Shown piece after piece: positions 16,336 to 24,551 of a DNA stretch of 64,000 nt; the stretch's first letter is position 1, and the number at the start of each line of letters is the position of its first letter. The DNA comes from Natronorubrum tibetense GA33. Lineage in GTDB: Archaea > Halobacteriota > Halobacteria > Halobacteriales > Natrialbaceae. The notes below the pieces were generated by a model that saw only the letters and a list, made by a program, of their open reading frames with translations, ran no database searches and had not been told where the DNA came from. The stretch spans positions 1-64,000 of the forward strand of contig NZ_KB913020.1 of NCBI RefSeq assembly GCF_000383975.1, read 5' to 3'. The position numbers and the translations under genes were made by a program.

Positions 16336-16498
16336 CACACCACTGTTTCCGGAACTTCCGCAGAGAGTATATTTAGGACCCACTCACCCCACCAGTTCCG
16401 TTGTTAATACTGACTGATTGTTCCCCCATCGCGGAATGAAGCGTTGTCGATGACCCATCCCCTCTCGCAAACTAACAGCGGAAGCAGTGGGGTGGGTC
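16336..16498. repeat. origin-box-like elements, copy B (right island border)
   Basis: Three related elements: forward at 16336-16360 (CACACCACTGTTTCCGGAAC), forward at 16383-16408 (ACCCCACCAGTTCCGTTGTT) and reverse at 16470-16498 (AACAGCGGAAGCAGTGGGG). Each has a C-rich string, then TTCC and a partial dyad. The order and orientation match copy A at 11477-11580, and AACAGCGGAAGCAGTGG is identical in both. No gene lies in 16276-16583. Pairs of inverted boxes around AT-richer DNA are the layout of haloarchaeal replication origins; an orphan plasmid- or virus-type origin is possible. Confidence 0.55.
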
Positions 16499-16583
16499 AG
16501 GGTGTCGTCTGAAGAAGTTCCTCTAATCCCGATTTCACATCCAAAAACGCCCGCCTAAACTCCAAACTACCCAAAACCCATTT

Positions 16584-18839
16584 TCACCGCGTCGGCTTCC
16601 CGTTCTCCCGCGCTGCCTCGAGATGCCGTCGTTCAATCACAACCTCATCGGCCTTCTCGTTCGCTTCGTCCGGATCGTACTTGCTGGCGACCTCCCGGAT
16701 CGCTTTCATCGAGGCCGTTCGGACGAGCGCCTCGAGGTCCGCTCCCGTATACCCCTCCAACTCGGCGGCCAGCGCCGAAATGTCGATTTCGTCGTCGAGC
16801 GGCTTTCCGCGGGTGTGGACCTCGAGGATCTTTTCTCGGGCCTCCCGGTCCGGTTCACCGACCAGAACGTGCGTATCCAGCCGTCCCGGACGGAGCAGCG
16901 CGGGATCGATCTGATCTTTCCGATTCGTCGCCGCGAGCACCACCAGATTCGGGTTCTCCCGCATCCCGTCGAGTTCGGTTAGAAGCTGTGAGACGACGCG
17001 TTCGGTCACCTCGTGGCCCTCGCCGCGGGCGGCTGTGATCGCGTCGATTTCGTCGAAGAAGACGATCGAGGGCGCGGACTGTCGGGCGCGCTCGAACACC
17101 TCGCGGATCGCCTTCTCGCTCTCGCCGACGTAGCGGTCGATGATCTCCGGGCCGTCCACGCGGACGAAATTGACGTCGGTTTCACCCGCGAGTGCGCGTG
17201 CGAGCAGTGTTTTTCCGGTTCCGGGTGGGCCGTAGAGCAAGACGCCGGAGGGTGGGTCGGTGTTCGTCTCTTCGAACAGCCGATCGTAGGTCAGCGGCCA
17301 CTCGACGGACTCTCGGAGGATCTGCTTGGCGTCCTCGAGCCCGCCGACGTTCGAGAAGTCCGTGTTCGGCGATTCGGCGACGTACTCGCGCATCGCGGAG
17401 GGCTCGACGGCGGCGAGCGCGTTGTCGAAGTGCGATTTCGTCACCGTCGGACTTTCGTTCCACTCGTCTCGCTCGTCGGATTCGGTTGGTCGGTCCCGGA
17501 TCGCAGCCATCGCGGCCTCGCTCGCGACGGCGTCGAGGTCGGCCCCGACGAACCCGTGCGTGCGCCGAGCGATAGCGTCGACGCTTACGTCGTCGTCGAG
17601 CGGCATTCCGCGGGTGTGGACCTCGAGGATCTCCTTTCGGCCCTCTATGTCAGGGACGCCGACCTGAATCTCGCGATCGAAGCGTCCGCCGCGACGGAGC
17701 GCCGGATCGATCACGTCGACCCGATTCGTCGCGCCGATGACGATCACCTCGCCGCGGGCGTCGAGACCGTCCATCAGCGTCAGAAGTTGGCCGACGATCC
17801 TGTTTTCGGCGTCGCCGTCGTCGTCGCGGGTGCCGGCGATGGAGTCGATCTCGTCGAAGAAGATGATCGTCGGCGCGTTCGCCTCGGCCGCTTCGAACAC
17901 CTCGCGGAGTCGTTCCTCGGACTCGCCTTTGTACTTCGACATGATCTCCGGGCCGGAGATCGTCTCGAAGTTGGCGTCGACCTCGTTCGCGACCGCGCGA
18001 GCGATCAGCGTCTTCCCGGTTCCCGGCGGCCCGTACAGTAGAACCCCGGAGGGTGGCTCGACGCCGAGCCGTCGGAACAGCTCCGGCTCCGAGAGCGGGA
18101 GTTCGATCATCTCGCGGACGAGTTCGAGCTCCTCGTCCAGCCCGCCAATATCTTCGTACGTGACCCCGGAGGTGGGTTCCGCCTCGGCCGTCCCGGACGG
18201 AGGACCATCTGCCGTTCCGCCGGTTCCCACCGTCCCACCGCTACTGCCGCTTCCGCCGCCACCCTCGGCACTCCCGTCGGCGCCTCGGCTGGCGCTCGAA
18301 GAGCCCTGCTGAGCCGTCTTCGCGCTTGCCCCGGCGATCCGAACCGTGGTCGTGCTCGTGATCCGAACGTCGCCGCCGGGATCGGTGTCAGTTACTCTGA
18401 ACGGCTCCTGTCCGAGACCCTCGACTCGGATCTGTTCACCTGCCCGAACCGGTCGATTCCGGAGCGTCTTGGCCGCCGCTCGCTCCGCGCTGCCCCGCTG
18501 GGTGTCGGTGAACGACGACGGTGCGGCGAGTGTGACTCGATTCGCTTCGGCGATCGTCGACGTGTCCTTCGTCCGGACGGCCACCGTATCGCCGACGTGT
18601 GCGCCGGCGTTCGCGCGGGTGTCGCCGTCGATCTGAATGACGTTCTCCGGAACCGACGAGTCTGCCGGCCACATCTTCGCGACGGTCGTTTTTTTGCCTT
18701 CGATGACGACGGTGTCGCCGCTCAACACGCCGAGTTGCCGGCGTGCGATCTCCGGGATCCGTGCGACCCCTCGCCCCGCGTCTCGCTTCTCGGCGGCCCG
18801 GACCGTCAGCGAAACGCCGTCCGAATCCGACTGGCTCAT
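16584..18839 (-). CDS. cdc48: Cdc48/VCP (p97)-type AAA+ ATPase
   Basis: 751 residues, the usual length of archaeal Cdc48. It is a hexameric unfoldase that extracts and unfolds proteins, probably feeding the proteasome. The N-terminal double-psi barrel and second N-domain occupy about 1-150. A Gly/Ser-rich linker of about 35 residues (GSAEGGGGSGSSGGTVGTGG) is long for the family. D1 has GPPGTGKT, FFDEIDSI and an Arg-finger region; D2 has a second GPPGTGKT and FFDEIDAI. No C-terminal HbYX tail is seen: it ends AARENGKPTR. The gene stands alone, with the IS605-type hairpin upstream of it. Confidence 0.95.
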   Translation of the reverse strand: MSQSDSDGVSLTVRAAEKRDAGRGVARIPEIARRQLGVLSGDTVVIEGKKTTVAKMWPADSSVPENVIQIDGDTRANAGAHVGDTVAVRTKDTSTIAEANRVTLAAPSSFTDTQRGSAERAAAKTLRNRPVRAGEQIRVEGLGQEPFRVTDTDPGGDVRITSTTTVRIAGASAKTAQQGSSSASRGADGSAEGGGGSGSSGGTVGTGGTADGPPSGTAEAEPTSGVTYEDIGGLDEELELVREMIELPLSEPELFRRLGVEPPSGVLLYGPPGTGKTLIARAVANEVDANFETISGPEIMSKYKGESEERLREVFEAAEANAPTIIFFDEIDSIAGTRDDDGDAENRIVGQLLTLMDGLDARGEVIVIGATNRVDVIDPALRRGGRFDREIQVGVPDIEGRKEILEVHTRGMPLDDDVSVDAIARRTHGFVGADLDAVASEAAMAAIRDRPTESDERDEWNESPTVTKSHFDNALAAVEPSAMREYVAESPNTDFSNVGGLEDAKQILRESVEWPLTYDRLFEETNTDPPSGVLLYGPPGTGKTLLARALAGETDVNFVRVDGPEIIDRYVGESEKAIREVFERARQSAPSIVFFDEIDAITAARGEGHEVTERVVSQLLTELDGMRENPNLVVLAATNRKDQIDPALLRPGRLDTHVLVGEPDREAREKILEVHTRGKPLDDEIDISALAAELEGYTGADLEALVRTASMKAIREVASKYDPDEANEKADEVVIERRHLEAARENGKPTR

Positions 18840-18920
18840 GACTGTTCCTTTCGCGCGGGCCGTCTTGAGAATTGTCCTGTCAGTCGGTTCCGAAATCGAG
18901 TCACTGACGTAGAATCAAAA

Positions 18921-18955
18921 AGAATGCCCACGACTTTAGTCGTGGGTGGATGTCA
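18921..18955 (+). other. solitary IS200/IS605-type right-end hairpin
   Basis: CCCACGACT (18927-18935) and AGTCGTGGG (18938-18946) form a perfect 9-bp stem, followed by TGGATGTCAA. Haloarchaeal IS200/IS605 and TnpB-bearing elements end in just this way, and the TnpB guide RNA ends in this hairpin. No tnpA or tnpB gene is near. It is therefore a relic or a minimal non-autonomous element. Its last bases overlap the stop codon of the regulator gene at 18953. It may now serve as a transcription terminator or stabiliser for that gene's mRNA. Confidence 0.65.
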
Positions 18956-19588
18956 AAGCCCGTTCTCGAGCACCCGATCGATCCCTCGTCGAATCCGTTC
19001 GGACGCTGACGGCCCCGAAATCCCCAGTTCGTCTCCGACCTCCGCGGTCGACGCCTCTCGCGGGACCGCAAAGTAGCCCGCGTCGCGGGCCGCGGTCAGC
19101 GCCTCGTACTGCTCGTCTGTGAGTCCGAACGGCGGATCGTCGGCCGTCGATTCTCGAGTCAGTCGCTCGAGTTGGAACGTGGCTCCGCGCTCGACACAGA
19201 ACTCGCGGTACTCCGCGAGCGCTTCTCGGTCCGGAAATCGGGACCGGCTCCACCAGCCATCGACGGTCACGATACTGCCGAGCGGCGTGGTGCCCAACTC
19301 GATGAATTTCCGGTATATCGGTACCGGCGGATCGCGGAGTTCGATCCGATACAGCGCGTTCCCGTCGTACTCGTCCAGCGTCACGGCCCCTGCGACCGTG
19401 GCGTCGTCCGCCAGTGCGTCGCGAAATTCGTTGCCGGGCTCGTCGACGACTCGACAGAGCGCGACGGGACGGTCGGGGTCGATGACGAGGATCCGTTCGA
19501 TATAGACCGTGACCGCCGGAACGGCCGCTACTGCGTTCGTCAACGGAAGGTCGAGTGACGTCACCCGAAACTCTGCGATGAGTCCCAT
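18953..19588 (-). CDS. Bat-type HTH-10 transcriptional regulator
   Basis: 211 residues. The N-terminal 140 form the ligand- or partner-sensing part seen in Bat-like halophile regulators (AEFRVTSLDLPLTNAVAAVP). The C-terminal 55 are the HTH-10 (bacterio-opsin activator type) domain: FGLTDEQYEALTAARDAGYF, then EVGDELGISGPSASERIRRG. It diverges from the R2-like gene, 86 bp apart, which makes that gene a candidate target. A TATA box lies 23-32 bp upstream. The last codon and stop overlap the end of the IS605-type hairpin, so its C-terminus may have been changed by that insertion. Confidence 0.85.
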   Translation of the reverse strand: MGLIAEFRVTSLDLPLTNAVAAVPAVTVYIERILVIDPDRPVALCRVVDEPGNEFRDALADDATVAGAVTLDEYDGNALYRIELRDPPVPIYRKFIELGTTPLGSIVTVDGWWSRSRFPDREALAEYREFCVERGATFQLERLTRESTADDPPFGLTDEQYEALTAARDAGYFAVPREASTAEVGDELGISGPSASERIRRGIDRVLENGL

Positions 19589-19610
19589 GACCCCAGATCC
19601 AGCCTCGCTT

Positions 19611-19620
19611 ACTTAAATGC
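19611..19620 (-). promoter_or_regulatory. TATA box of the HTH-10 regulator
   Basis: GCATTTAAGT on the minus strand, 23-32 bp upstream of the ATG at 19588. This spacing predicts a leaderless transcript. Confidence 0.55.
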
Positions 19621-19674
19621 CCTACTCTGTGAGATACAAATTCATGTGGATTCTGCCGCTACGTCTGTTCAACG

Positions 19675-20583
19675 ATGGCAACCGATAGCCAGCCACAACC
19701 CGAAACGCAACTCGACACGACGGTGCGTTCGCACAACTACTACCGAAACGCCGTCAAGAAACACTGGGATCCCCACGAGATCGACCTCGAGGCCGACCTC
19801 GAGGGCGCTGCCGAACTTCCGGAACCGGCGTTCGAGGGGCTCAAACAGTCGCTCGCGTTGTTCGGTGCCGGCGAGGAGTCGGTGACGGAGGATCTCGCAC
19901 CGTTGGCGGTCGTCCTGGACGACATCGGCGACCAGATGTTCCTCACCACCCAGCTCTACGAGGAGTCGAAACACACGGACTTCTTCGACCGCTACTGGCG
20001 AGAAGTCGTACACACGGAGGAAGAGCGCCGCGGCCAGGAGCTCTCTTCACCGACTGACGAGAAGTGGTTCAACGACCCCTACGACGAACTGTTCGAGCGC
20101 AACGAGCGGGCGATGGATCGCCTCCTCGAGGATGACTCACCCGAAAACCGCGCGAAGGCCCACTGCCACTACCACCTGACGATCGAGGGGATTCTGGCCC
20201 AAACGGGCTATTACGGACTCACGCTCGCCTACGGCGAAAACGAGCCCGAACTCCCGGATCTGCCGGGACTGGTCGAGGGTCTCAAACTGATCCGCAGCGA
20301 CGAGGGACGCCACGTCGGTTTCGGGATGGCACAACTCAAGTCGCTCGTGATCGACGGCGAGGTCGAGGCCGACCTCCTCCGCGAGACGGTCGGCGAACTG
20401 GTGCCGCTCGTCCAAAAGAGTCTGACCAGCGACGACGGCGCCAGCTCCGAAGGCGGCCCTGGTCCGAGCCCGTCCGATCTCTCCGAGTACGCGTACAACA
20501 AACACGAACAGCGAATGCGACAGATCACCACCGCTAGCGAGAAGATCCCGGAGGTTGAGGAACTCACGGAACTCGAGGCCTGA
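19675..20583 (+). CDS. ribonucleotide reductase R2-like diiron/Mn-Fe protein (R2lox-like)
   Basis: 302 residues, ferritin-like four-helix metalloprotein. The metal-binding motifs are visible: YEESKHTDFF (ExxH), the Glu of LTIEGILAQTGYYG and SDEGRHVGFG (ExxH). Haloarchaeal proteins of this type are often annotated as ribonucleotide reductase beta subunit, but no alpha-subunit gene is adjacent and the length and EGRH motif fit R2-like ligand-binding oxidases as well. Substrate unknown. A low-complexity Gly/Ser/Pro stretch (near 262-275) breaks the C-terminal part. It diverges from the HTH-10 regulator. Confidence 0.8.
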   Translation: MATDSQPQPETQLDTTVRSHNYYRNAVKKHWDPHEIDLEADLEGAAELPEPAFEGLKQSLALFGAGEESVTEDLAPLAVVLDDIGDQMFLTTQLYEESKHTDFFDRYWREVVHTEEERRGQELSSPTDEKWFNDPYDELFERNERAMDRLLEDDSPENRAKAHCHYHLTIEGILAQTGYYGLTLAYGENEPELPDLPGLVEGLKLIRSDEGRHVGFGMAQLKSLVIDGEVEADLLRETVGELVPLVQKSLTSDDGASSEGGPGPSPSDLSEYAYNKHEQRMRQITTASEKIPEVEELTELEA

Positions 20584-20652
20584 ACGGCCCTCGCTGAATC
20601 GCGATCCGTTCCGGATTCGCAACCCCTCCTCGCTCGTCGTAAACTGTCGGGT

Positions 20653-20778
20653 ATGGTAGTCCAGACCGAGCGGGATGACGCCACGTGGCGGGAGTGTGAG
20701 ACCTGCGGGCTACTGTTCGACGAGGAGGCGGACGCCTCGGAGCACGAAGGGCGGTGTGACGACAGCGAACCGTCGTAG
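20653..20778 (+). CDS. small C2HC zinc-finger protein, DUF7128-like
   Basis: 41 residues: CETCGLLFDEEADASEHEGRC supplies Cys, Cys, His and Cys in a C2H2-like spacing, enough to bind one zinc. Acidic ends. From memory this fits the halophile family DUF7128. Such micro-zinc-fingers are common in haloarchaea and their targets are mostly unknown. It follows the R2-like gene by 69 bp and could be in the same transcript. Confidence 0.7.
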   Translation: MVVQTERDDATWRECETCGLLFDEEADASEHEGRCDDSEPS

Positions 20779-20828
20779 ATCCAGTAACTCGAATCACACA
20801 CCGTGTCGTTCGGCGGATCGACCGCCGA

Positions 20829-21074
20829 TCACTCGAGTCGCTCGCGATGATCGGCAGCCAGTTCCTGGGCCTGCTCGAGCGTATGTGTCTCCGTCCAGCG
20901 CACACGGTCGCCGTCGCCGTAGGCGAGCGCCGTCTTGAGTTCGTCCCGGAGGACACCGTGTCCGACGGATTGAACCGTCCCCGACGAATCGGCGAGTTCG
21001 TATGCGCCCGGTCGGTCGGGTGCGCTGGCAACCGTCCCACGGTCGAGGTCGCGCCAGGGTTTCTGTAGTGGCAT
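20829..21074 (-). CDS. small conserved halophile protein, DUF7508-like
   Basis: 81 residues from the ATG at 21074 (MPLQKPWRDLDRG). The core GAYELADSSGTVQSVGHGVL looks like a reduced GIY-YIG fold: a YEL strand and then a strand with the spacing of YIG, but the catalytic residues of a nuclease are not obvious. From memory it corresponds to DUF7508. The upstream DUF5796-like gene ends 4 bp before its start, so the two form an operon. Confidence 0.6.
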   Translation of the reverse strand: MPLQKPWRDLDRGTVASAPDRPGAYELADSSGTVQSVGHGVLRDELKTALAYGDGDRVRWTETHTLEQAQELAADHRERLE

Positions 21075-21078
21075 CGTG

Positions 21079-21630
21079 TTATCCCCAGTCGGTGCTTCCG
21101 GTCTCGGTGTTCCCGTCGGCGTCGTTGGAGCCGTCAGCCTCGTTCTGCTCGCCGTTTGCGCCTGTCGTGTCGGCTTCGGCAGTGGAGCTGTCATCCTCGC
21201 GTTCGACGTGCTCGACGAGTTCGTAGGCGTGTTCGCTCAACTCGTCCTCGGCGAAGACGAACACGCGGCCGTCGACCAGCGACAGGTCGGCATCGACGCG
21301 GATCGAGTACGCTTCCGTCGAGACGGTTACGCCCGGGAACAGGACCTCCTCGTCGTCGCCCTCGAGCATCACGCGGCCGACGCCGGTCGATTCGAGGATG
21401 TCGTCGTGAGTATTGTGGTCGTTAACGTAGGTCATGACGCCCTCAATCCCGTCGGGGTCGGTAACGAGGACGTGGACCTCCTTCCCCGGCGGGGTCTTGA
21501 TCGACTCTTCGACGGGTTTCGGCGGGCCGTGATAGAAGACGTCCCGGCCGTCGAGATACTCGACGACGACGCCACCCTCGACGAAGTCGACCCCGATCGT
21601 ACTGGGTGCAACGTTGCTGCGAACGCTCAT
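21079..21630 (-). CDS. conserved halophile protein, DUF5796-like
   Basis: 183 residues from the ATG at 21630. The first 135 form a beta-rich domain (STIGVDFVEGGVVVEYLDG, GKEVHVLVTDP). The last 45 are acidic and Asn/Thr-rich, probably disordered. It matches, from memory, DUF5796, a family confined to haloarchaea with no known role. It is transcribed with the 81-residue DUF7508-like gene. Confidence 0.75.
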   Translation of the reverse strand: MSVRSNVAPSTIGVDFVEGGVVVEYLDGRDVFYHGPPKPVEESIKTPPGKEVHVLVTDPDGIEGVMTYVNDHNTHDDILESTGVGRVMLEGDDEEVLFPGVTVSTEAYSIRVDADLSLVDGRVFVFAEDELSEHAYELVEHVEREDDSSTAEADTTGANGEQNEADGSNDADGNTETGSTDWG

Positions 21631-21786
21631 TACTCGTCTATTGGGTCGGTTCCCGGAAAAACGGTCCGTTCTGGCGCTCGCTTTATCATCGACCCGTCTC
21701 TCGCGCCCACTTCTCATCGGCCGAGGGCCGCGGAGAGAATCGTCGAGACCGTCAGCCGTAAATACGCGCTCTGAGTCGGTTGTCGT

Positions 21787-22659
21787 ATGGACGGCCGCGC
21801 CGTCGCTCCAGCAGCCGGAACGGTTCTCAACGCGCTCGCAACCGGGACCGGTGCTGCGTTCGCGATCGACCTCGAGACGACAGCCACCGTCGAACTCACG
21901 ACCGACGGGAGTATCGACGCCGAAATCGCCGGCCAGCCCGACGCCGATACGGCGCTCGTCGAGCGCTGTGCCGAACTGACGATCGACGAGTACGCCGAGA
22001 CCGCGGGACTGGACGTTTCGGCCGTCGGCGCTCGCGTCCGAACCGAGAGCGAGGTGCCGATGGCGTCGGGGCTGAAGAGTTCGAGCGCGGCGGCGAACGC
22101 GACCGTGCTCGCGACGCTCGACGCCCTCGAGATCGCCGGTGCGGTCGAACGAATCGATGCCTGTCGGCTGGGCGTTCGCGCGGCCCGGGACGCCGGCGTC
22201 ACGGTCACCGGCGCGTTCGACGACGCTAGCGCGAGCATGCTTGGCGGCGTGACGGTTACCGACAACCTGGGCGATGAGTTGCTCACCCGCGATGAGATCG
22301 ACTGGTGGGCGTTAGTGTACACCCCGCCTGAACAGTCGTTCAGCGCCGACGCCGACGTCTCGGCCTGCGAGCGGATCGCCCCGATGGCGGATCTCGTCGC
22401 GGAACTCGCCCTCGACGGGCGTTACGGTGAGGCCATGACCGTCAACGGCTTCGCCTTCTGTGGCGCCCTCGAGTTCTCGACCGGCCCGATGATCGACGTC
22501 CTGCCCGATGTCACAGGCGTCTCGCTGTCAGGGACGGGGCCGAGTTACGTCGCCGTCGGGGATCGGGCGACGCTCGAGACGGTCCAGGAGCGGTGGCACG
22601 AACGCGACGGAACGACACGATTACTGCGAACGCGAACCGACGGGACACAAGTGATATGA
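21787..22659 (+). CDS. aroK: archaeal shikimate kinase (GHMP kinase family)
   Basis: 290 residues. It phosphorylates shikimate in the aromatic amino acid pathway. Archaea use a GHMP-family enzyme unrelated to bacterial AroK; the ATP-binding motif is PMASGLKSSSAAANA (about 95-109) and the third motif SLSGTGPSYVAVG is near the C-terminus. The stop overlaps the start of the chorismate mutase gene (ATGA), so the two pathway enzymes are translationally coupled. Confidence 0.92.
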   Translation: MDGRAVAPAAGTVLNALATGTGAAFAIDLETTATVELTTDGSIDAEIAGQPDADTALVERCAELTIDEYAETAGLDVSAVGARVRTESEVPMASGLKSSSAAANATVLATLDALEIAGAVERIDACRLGVRAARDAGVTVTGAFDDASASMLGGVTVTDNLGDELLTRDEIDWWALVYTPPEQSFSADADVSACERIAPMADLVAELALDGRYGEAMTVNGFAFCGALEFSTGPMIDVLPDVTGVSLSGTGPSYVAVGDRATLETVQERWHERDGTTRLLRTRTDGTQVI

Positions 22660-22982
22660 CTCGCAAATCCGATACAGCCACGGACGGCGGCGAAGAGCAG
22701 CGAACACCGGACGAGATGAGCCTCGACGAACTGCGCGAGGAGATCCAGACGATCGATCGCGAGATCGTCGAGCTGATCGCGCAGCGAACGTACGTCGCGG
22801 ACACGATCGCACAGGTCAAAGACGAGCATGGGCTGCCGACGACCGACGAGAAGCAAGAACAGCAGGTGATGGATCGGGCAGGGACTAACGCAAAACAGTT
22901 CGATGTCGACGACAATCTGGTGAAGGCAATTTTTCGTCTGTTGATCGAACTGAACAAGGTCGAGCAGCGTGAGAATCGGTAG
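22656..22982 (+). CDS. aroQ: chorismate mutase, AroQ type
   Basis: 108 residues. It converts chorismate to prephenate for Phe and Tyr synthesis. The all-helical AroQ fold is clear: DELREEIQTIDREIVELIAQ, then RTYVADTIAQVKDEHGLP with the active-site Arg and Lys, and the third helix LVKAIFRLLIELNKVEQREN. The ATG overlaps the shikimate kinase stop. The last 32 bases of the gene recur twice downstream, after each toxin-antitoxin operon. Confidence 0.92.
   Translation: MTRKSDTATDGGEEQRTPDEMSLDELREEIQTIDREIVELIAQRTYVADTIAQVKDEHGLPTTDEKQEQQVMDRAGTNAKQFDVDDNLVKAIFRLLIELNKVEQRENR
22951..22982 (+). repeat. aroQ 3'-end repeat, copy 1 (within the gene)
   Basis: The first copy encodes the true end of chorismate mutase, LNKVEQRENR and stop. 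Copies 2 and 3 share TGAACAAGGT at the left and GAGAATCGGT near the right. Confidence 0.8.
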
Positions 22983-23085
22983 CAAATAGCACTAATTTCA
23001 CGTATCTACTACTGTTTCTCCTCGCCACTAGCATCTGCGTTCGGACGCCGAAACACCTACAGTAACACACGAGTAATACGGGCGT

Positions 23086-23370
23086 ATGTCCAAAGCATCC
23101 ACAAGCAACGGCGACGACGAGATCGTCACGGTAAACTTCAAAGTCACACGGTCGTTTCTCAACGAGATTGAAGACACATGGCAAGGACGCGGATTCAACA
23201 GCCGGAGCGAATTTATTCGGTATACCTTACGCGATGCTGTCGAACATCCCACGTTCGACCGCGATGAACTCGTCGCACTCCTCCAAGCTGAAGAGGACGT
23301 CCGTGAAGAACAGACGATGAGTGCCGAAGAAGCGCGCGAACGATTCGGTACTGGCGATACGAATGAGTGA
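23086..23370 (+). CDS. ribbon-helix-helix antitoxin
   Basis: 94 residues. The N-terminal RHH DNA-binding domain reads IVTVNFKVTRSFLNEIED, then GFNSRSEFIRYTLRDAVEHP. The C-terminal part (LLQAEEDVREEQTMSAEEAR) should bind and neutralise the toxin. It overlaps the RelE/ParE-like gene by 8 bp, as antitoxin genes usually do, and probably represses its own operon. It begins 104 bp after aroQ. Confidence 0.85.
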   Translation: MSKASTSNGDDEIVTVNFKVTRSFLNEIEDTWQGRGFNSRSEFIRYTLRDAVEHPTFDRDELVALLQAEEDVREEQTMSAEEARERFGTGDTNE

Positions 23371-23647
23371 CGGCGGGTGGGCGTGGGAACTCGCATCGAA
23401 CGCACAGGACGACCTCGATGCGCTGAATCCGGACGAGCAACAGCGTATCATCGACAAACTCGACGAAATCGTCGATTCTCCGTGGCGCGACCCACCAGAC
23501 TATGGTGAACCGCTCCAGAACAGTCCACGCCGTAAGGTACGTGTTGGTGAGTTTCGTCTTGCGGTCACTTTTCACAAAGATGACCATCGAATGGTCGTTG
23601 CTCGAATCAAACGTCGTGGTGGCGCGTATACCGCTGACGACGACTGA
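23363..23647 (+). CDS. RelE/ParE-family toxin
   Basis: 94 residues from the ATG at 23363 (MSDGGWAWELASNAQDDLDA). The fold signature of RelE/ParE is visible: an early helix pair (NPDEQQRIIDKLDEIVDSPW), then the strands NSPRRKVRVGEFRLAVTF and HRMVVARIKRRG. RelE members cut mRNA at the ribosome and ParE members poison gyrase; sequence alone does not decide. The basic C-terminus and Arg in RKVRVGEFR favour RelE. It is coupled to the RHH antitoxin. Confidence 0.85.
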   Translation: MSDGGWAWELASNAQDDLDALNPDEQQRIIDKLDEIVDSPWRDPPDYGEPLQNSPRRKVRVGEFRLAVTFHKDDHRMVVARIKRRGGAYTADDD

Positions 23648-23702
23648 GTAGACATCCCAGAACCGGCAAAATAGACGAACTCTGTAACATCAGTCTGAGA
23701 CT

Positions 23703-23734
23703 TGAACAAGGTAGAACAAAGAGAGAATCGGTAG
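23703..23734 (+). repeat. aroQ 3'-end repeat, copy 2
   Basis: It reads in frame as LNKVEQRENR and stop, the same ten residues as the end of aroQ, but with synonymous changes (GAA for GAG, CAA for CAG, AGA for CGT). The rest of 23648-23869 holds no gene. This looks like the aroQ end of another strain or species, carried in and left behind at an insertion site. Confidence 0.75.
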
Positions 23735-23869
23735 TCGAAATCAGCGTTTTCAGATATCGTTTCCGGTGATTGGCCACTGGAAATCTTCTGGTTGCTGTTC
23801 AGTTGGTTTGTCGCTGATTTAGACGCCCGGTCGGAAGCGACCGATTTCTCTGGAAACAGTATGCACGAA

Positions 23870-24223
23870 TCAGTCTAGTCCGAGACTCAGTTTCAACGCT
23901 TCATCCACCGTCTCCATCGTCTCGGCGTCGAGACTTCCGACTACCGAGTGAATCCGCTTTTCGATGGACACGGCGCGAACTTGGTCGAGACGAACGGACG
24001 AATCTTTCTCGAACGGCGACTCCGCCGCTTCAGCGAGTACCTCGAAGGGATAGTCTCGATACGTTCCCGTTGCGGGCGCGACGATGGTCGTACTAGAGTT
24101 TTCGTTTCCGATATCGTTCTGTAAGACCACCGCTGGTCGAGTTTTCTTCATCTCGTGGCCCTCGGCGGGGTCCAGTCGGACAATAACGACGTCTCCGCGC
24201 CGAACTTCCGGTCGCTCGCTCAT
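23870..24223 (-). CDS. mazF: MazF/PemK-family toxin
   Basis: 117 residues. The fold signature is clear: RRGDVVIVRLDPAEGHEMKK, TRPAVVLQNDIGN, and SSTTIVAPATGT with the Thr/Ser typical of these endoribonucleases. It should cut RNA when its antitoxin is lost. It overlaps the antitoxin gene by 4 bp. It faces the RelE-like operon across copy 2 of the aroQ repeat. Confidence 0.9.
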   Translation of the reverse strand: MSERPEVRRGDVVIVRLDPAEGHEMKKTRPAVVLQNDIGNENSSTTIVAPATGTYRDYPFEVLAEAAESPFEKDSSVRLDQVRAVSIEKRIHSVVGSLDAETMETVDEALKLSLGLD

Positions 24224-24459
24224 TCATTCAGCCCGTCCCATGCCTCATCCGACACTTCGTTCCACTCTTCGGCCAGTTCCTCTGCGCCCTCTGAAGCCTC
24301 ACGGTACGCGGTGGCCAGTTCGCCCTCGTCAGGTCGGTCGGATTCCACGTCGACGACGGCGACGGTTACACGCTTGTTCGCGTACTCCGTTCCGAGATAG
24401 ATTCGACCTCGGTCATCGGTCTCGTTAGTTCGTAGGTCCCGAGCATCTACTTTCGTCAT
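24220..24459 (-). CDS. antitoxin of the MazF-like toxin
   Basis: 79 residues. The N-terminal half (TDDRGRIYLGTEYANKRVTV) resembles an AbrB/MazE-like beta DNA-binding domain (D-x-x-GRI-x-L). The acidic C-terminal helix EASEGAEELAEEWNEVSDEA should block the toxin. It overlaps mazF by 4 bp and is the first gene of the operon. Confidence 0.8.
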   Translation of the reverse strand: MTKVDARDLRTNETDDRGRIYLGTEYANKRVTVAVVDVESDRPDEGELATAYREASEGAEELAEEWNEVSDEAWDGLNE

Positions 24460-24551
24460 GTTACCGACTTGGACCCACTGCTGAATAAGTGTTGCCCACT
24501 ATTACCCACGGCGGATATTTTCTGTGACTCGTACCATGAATTTCATCTACC

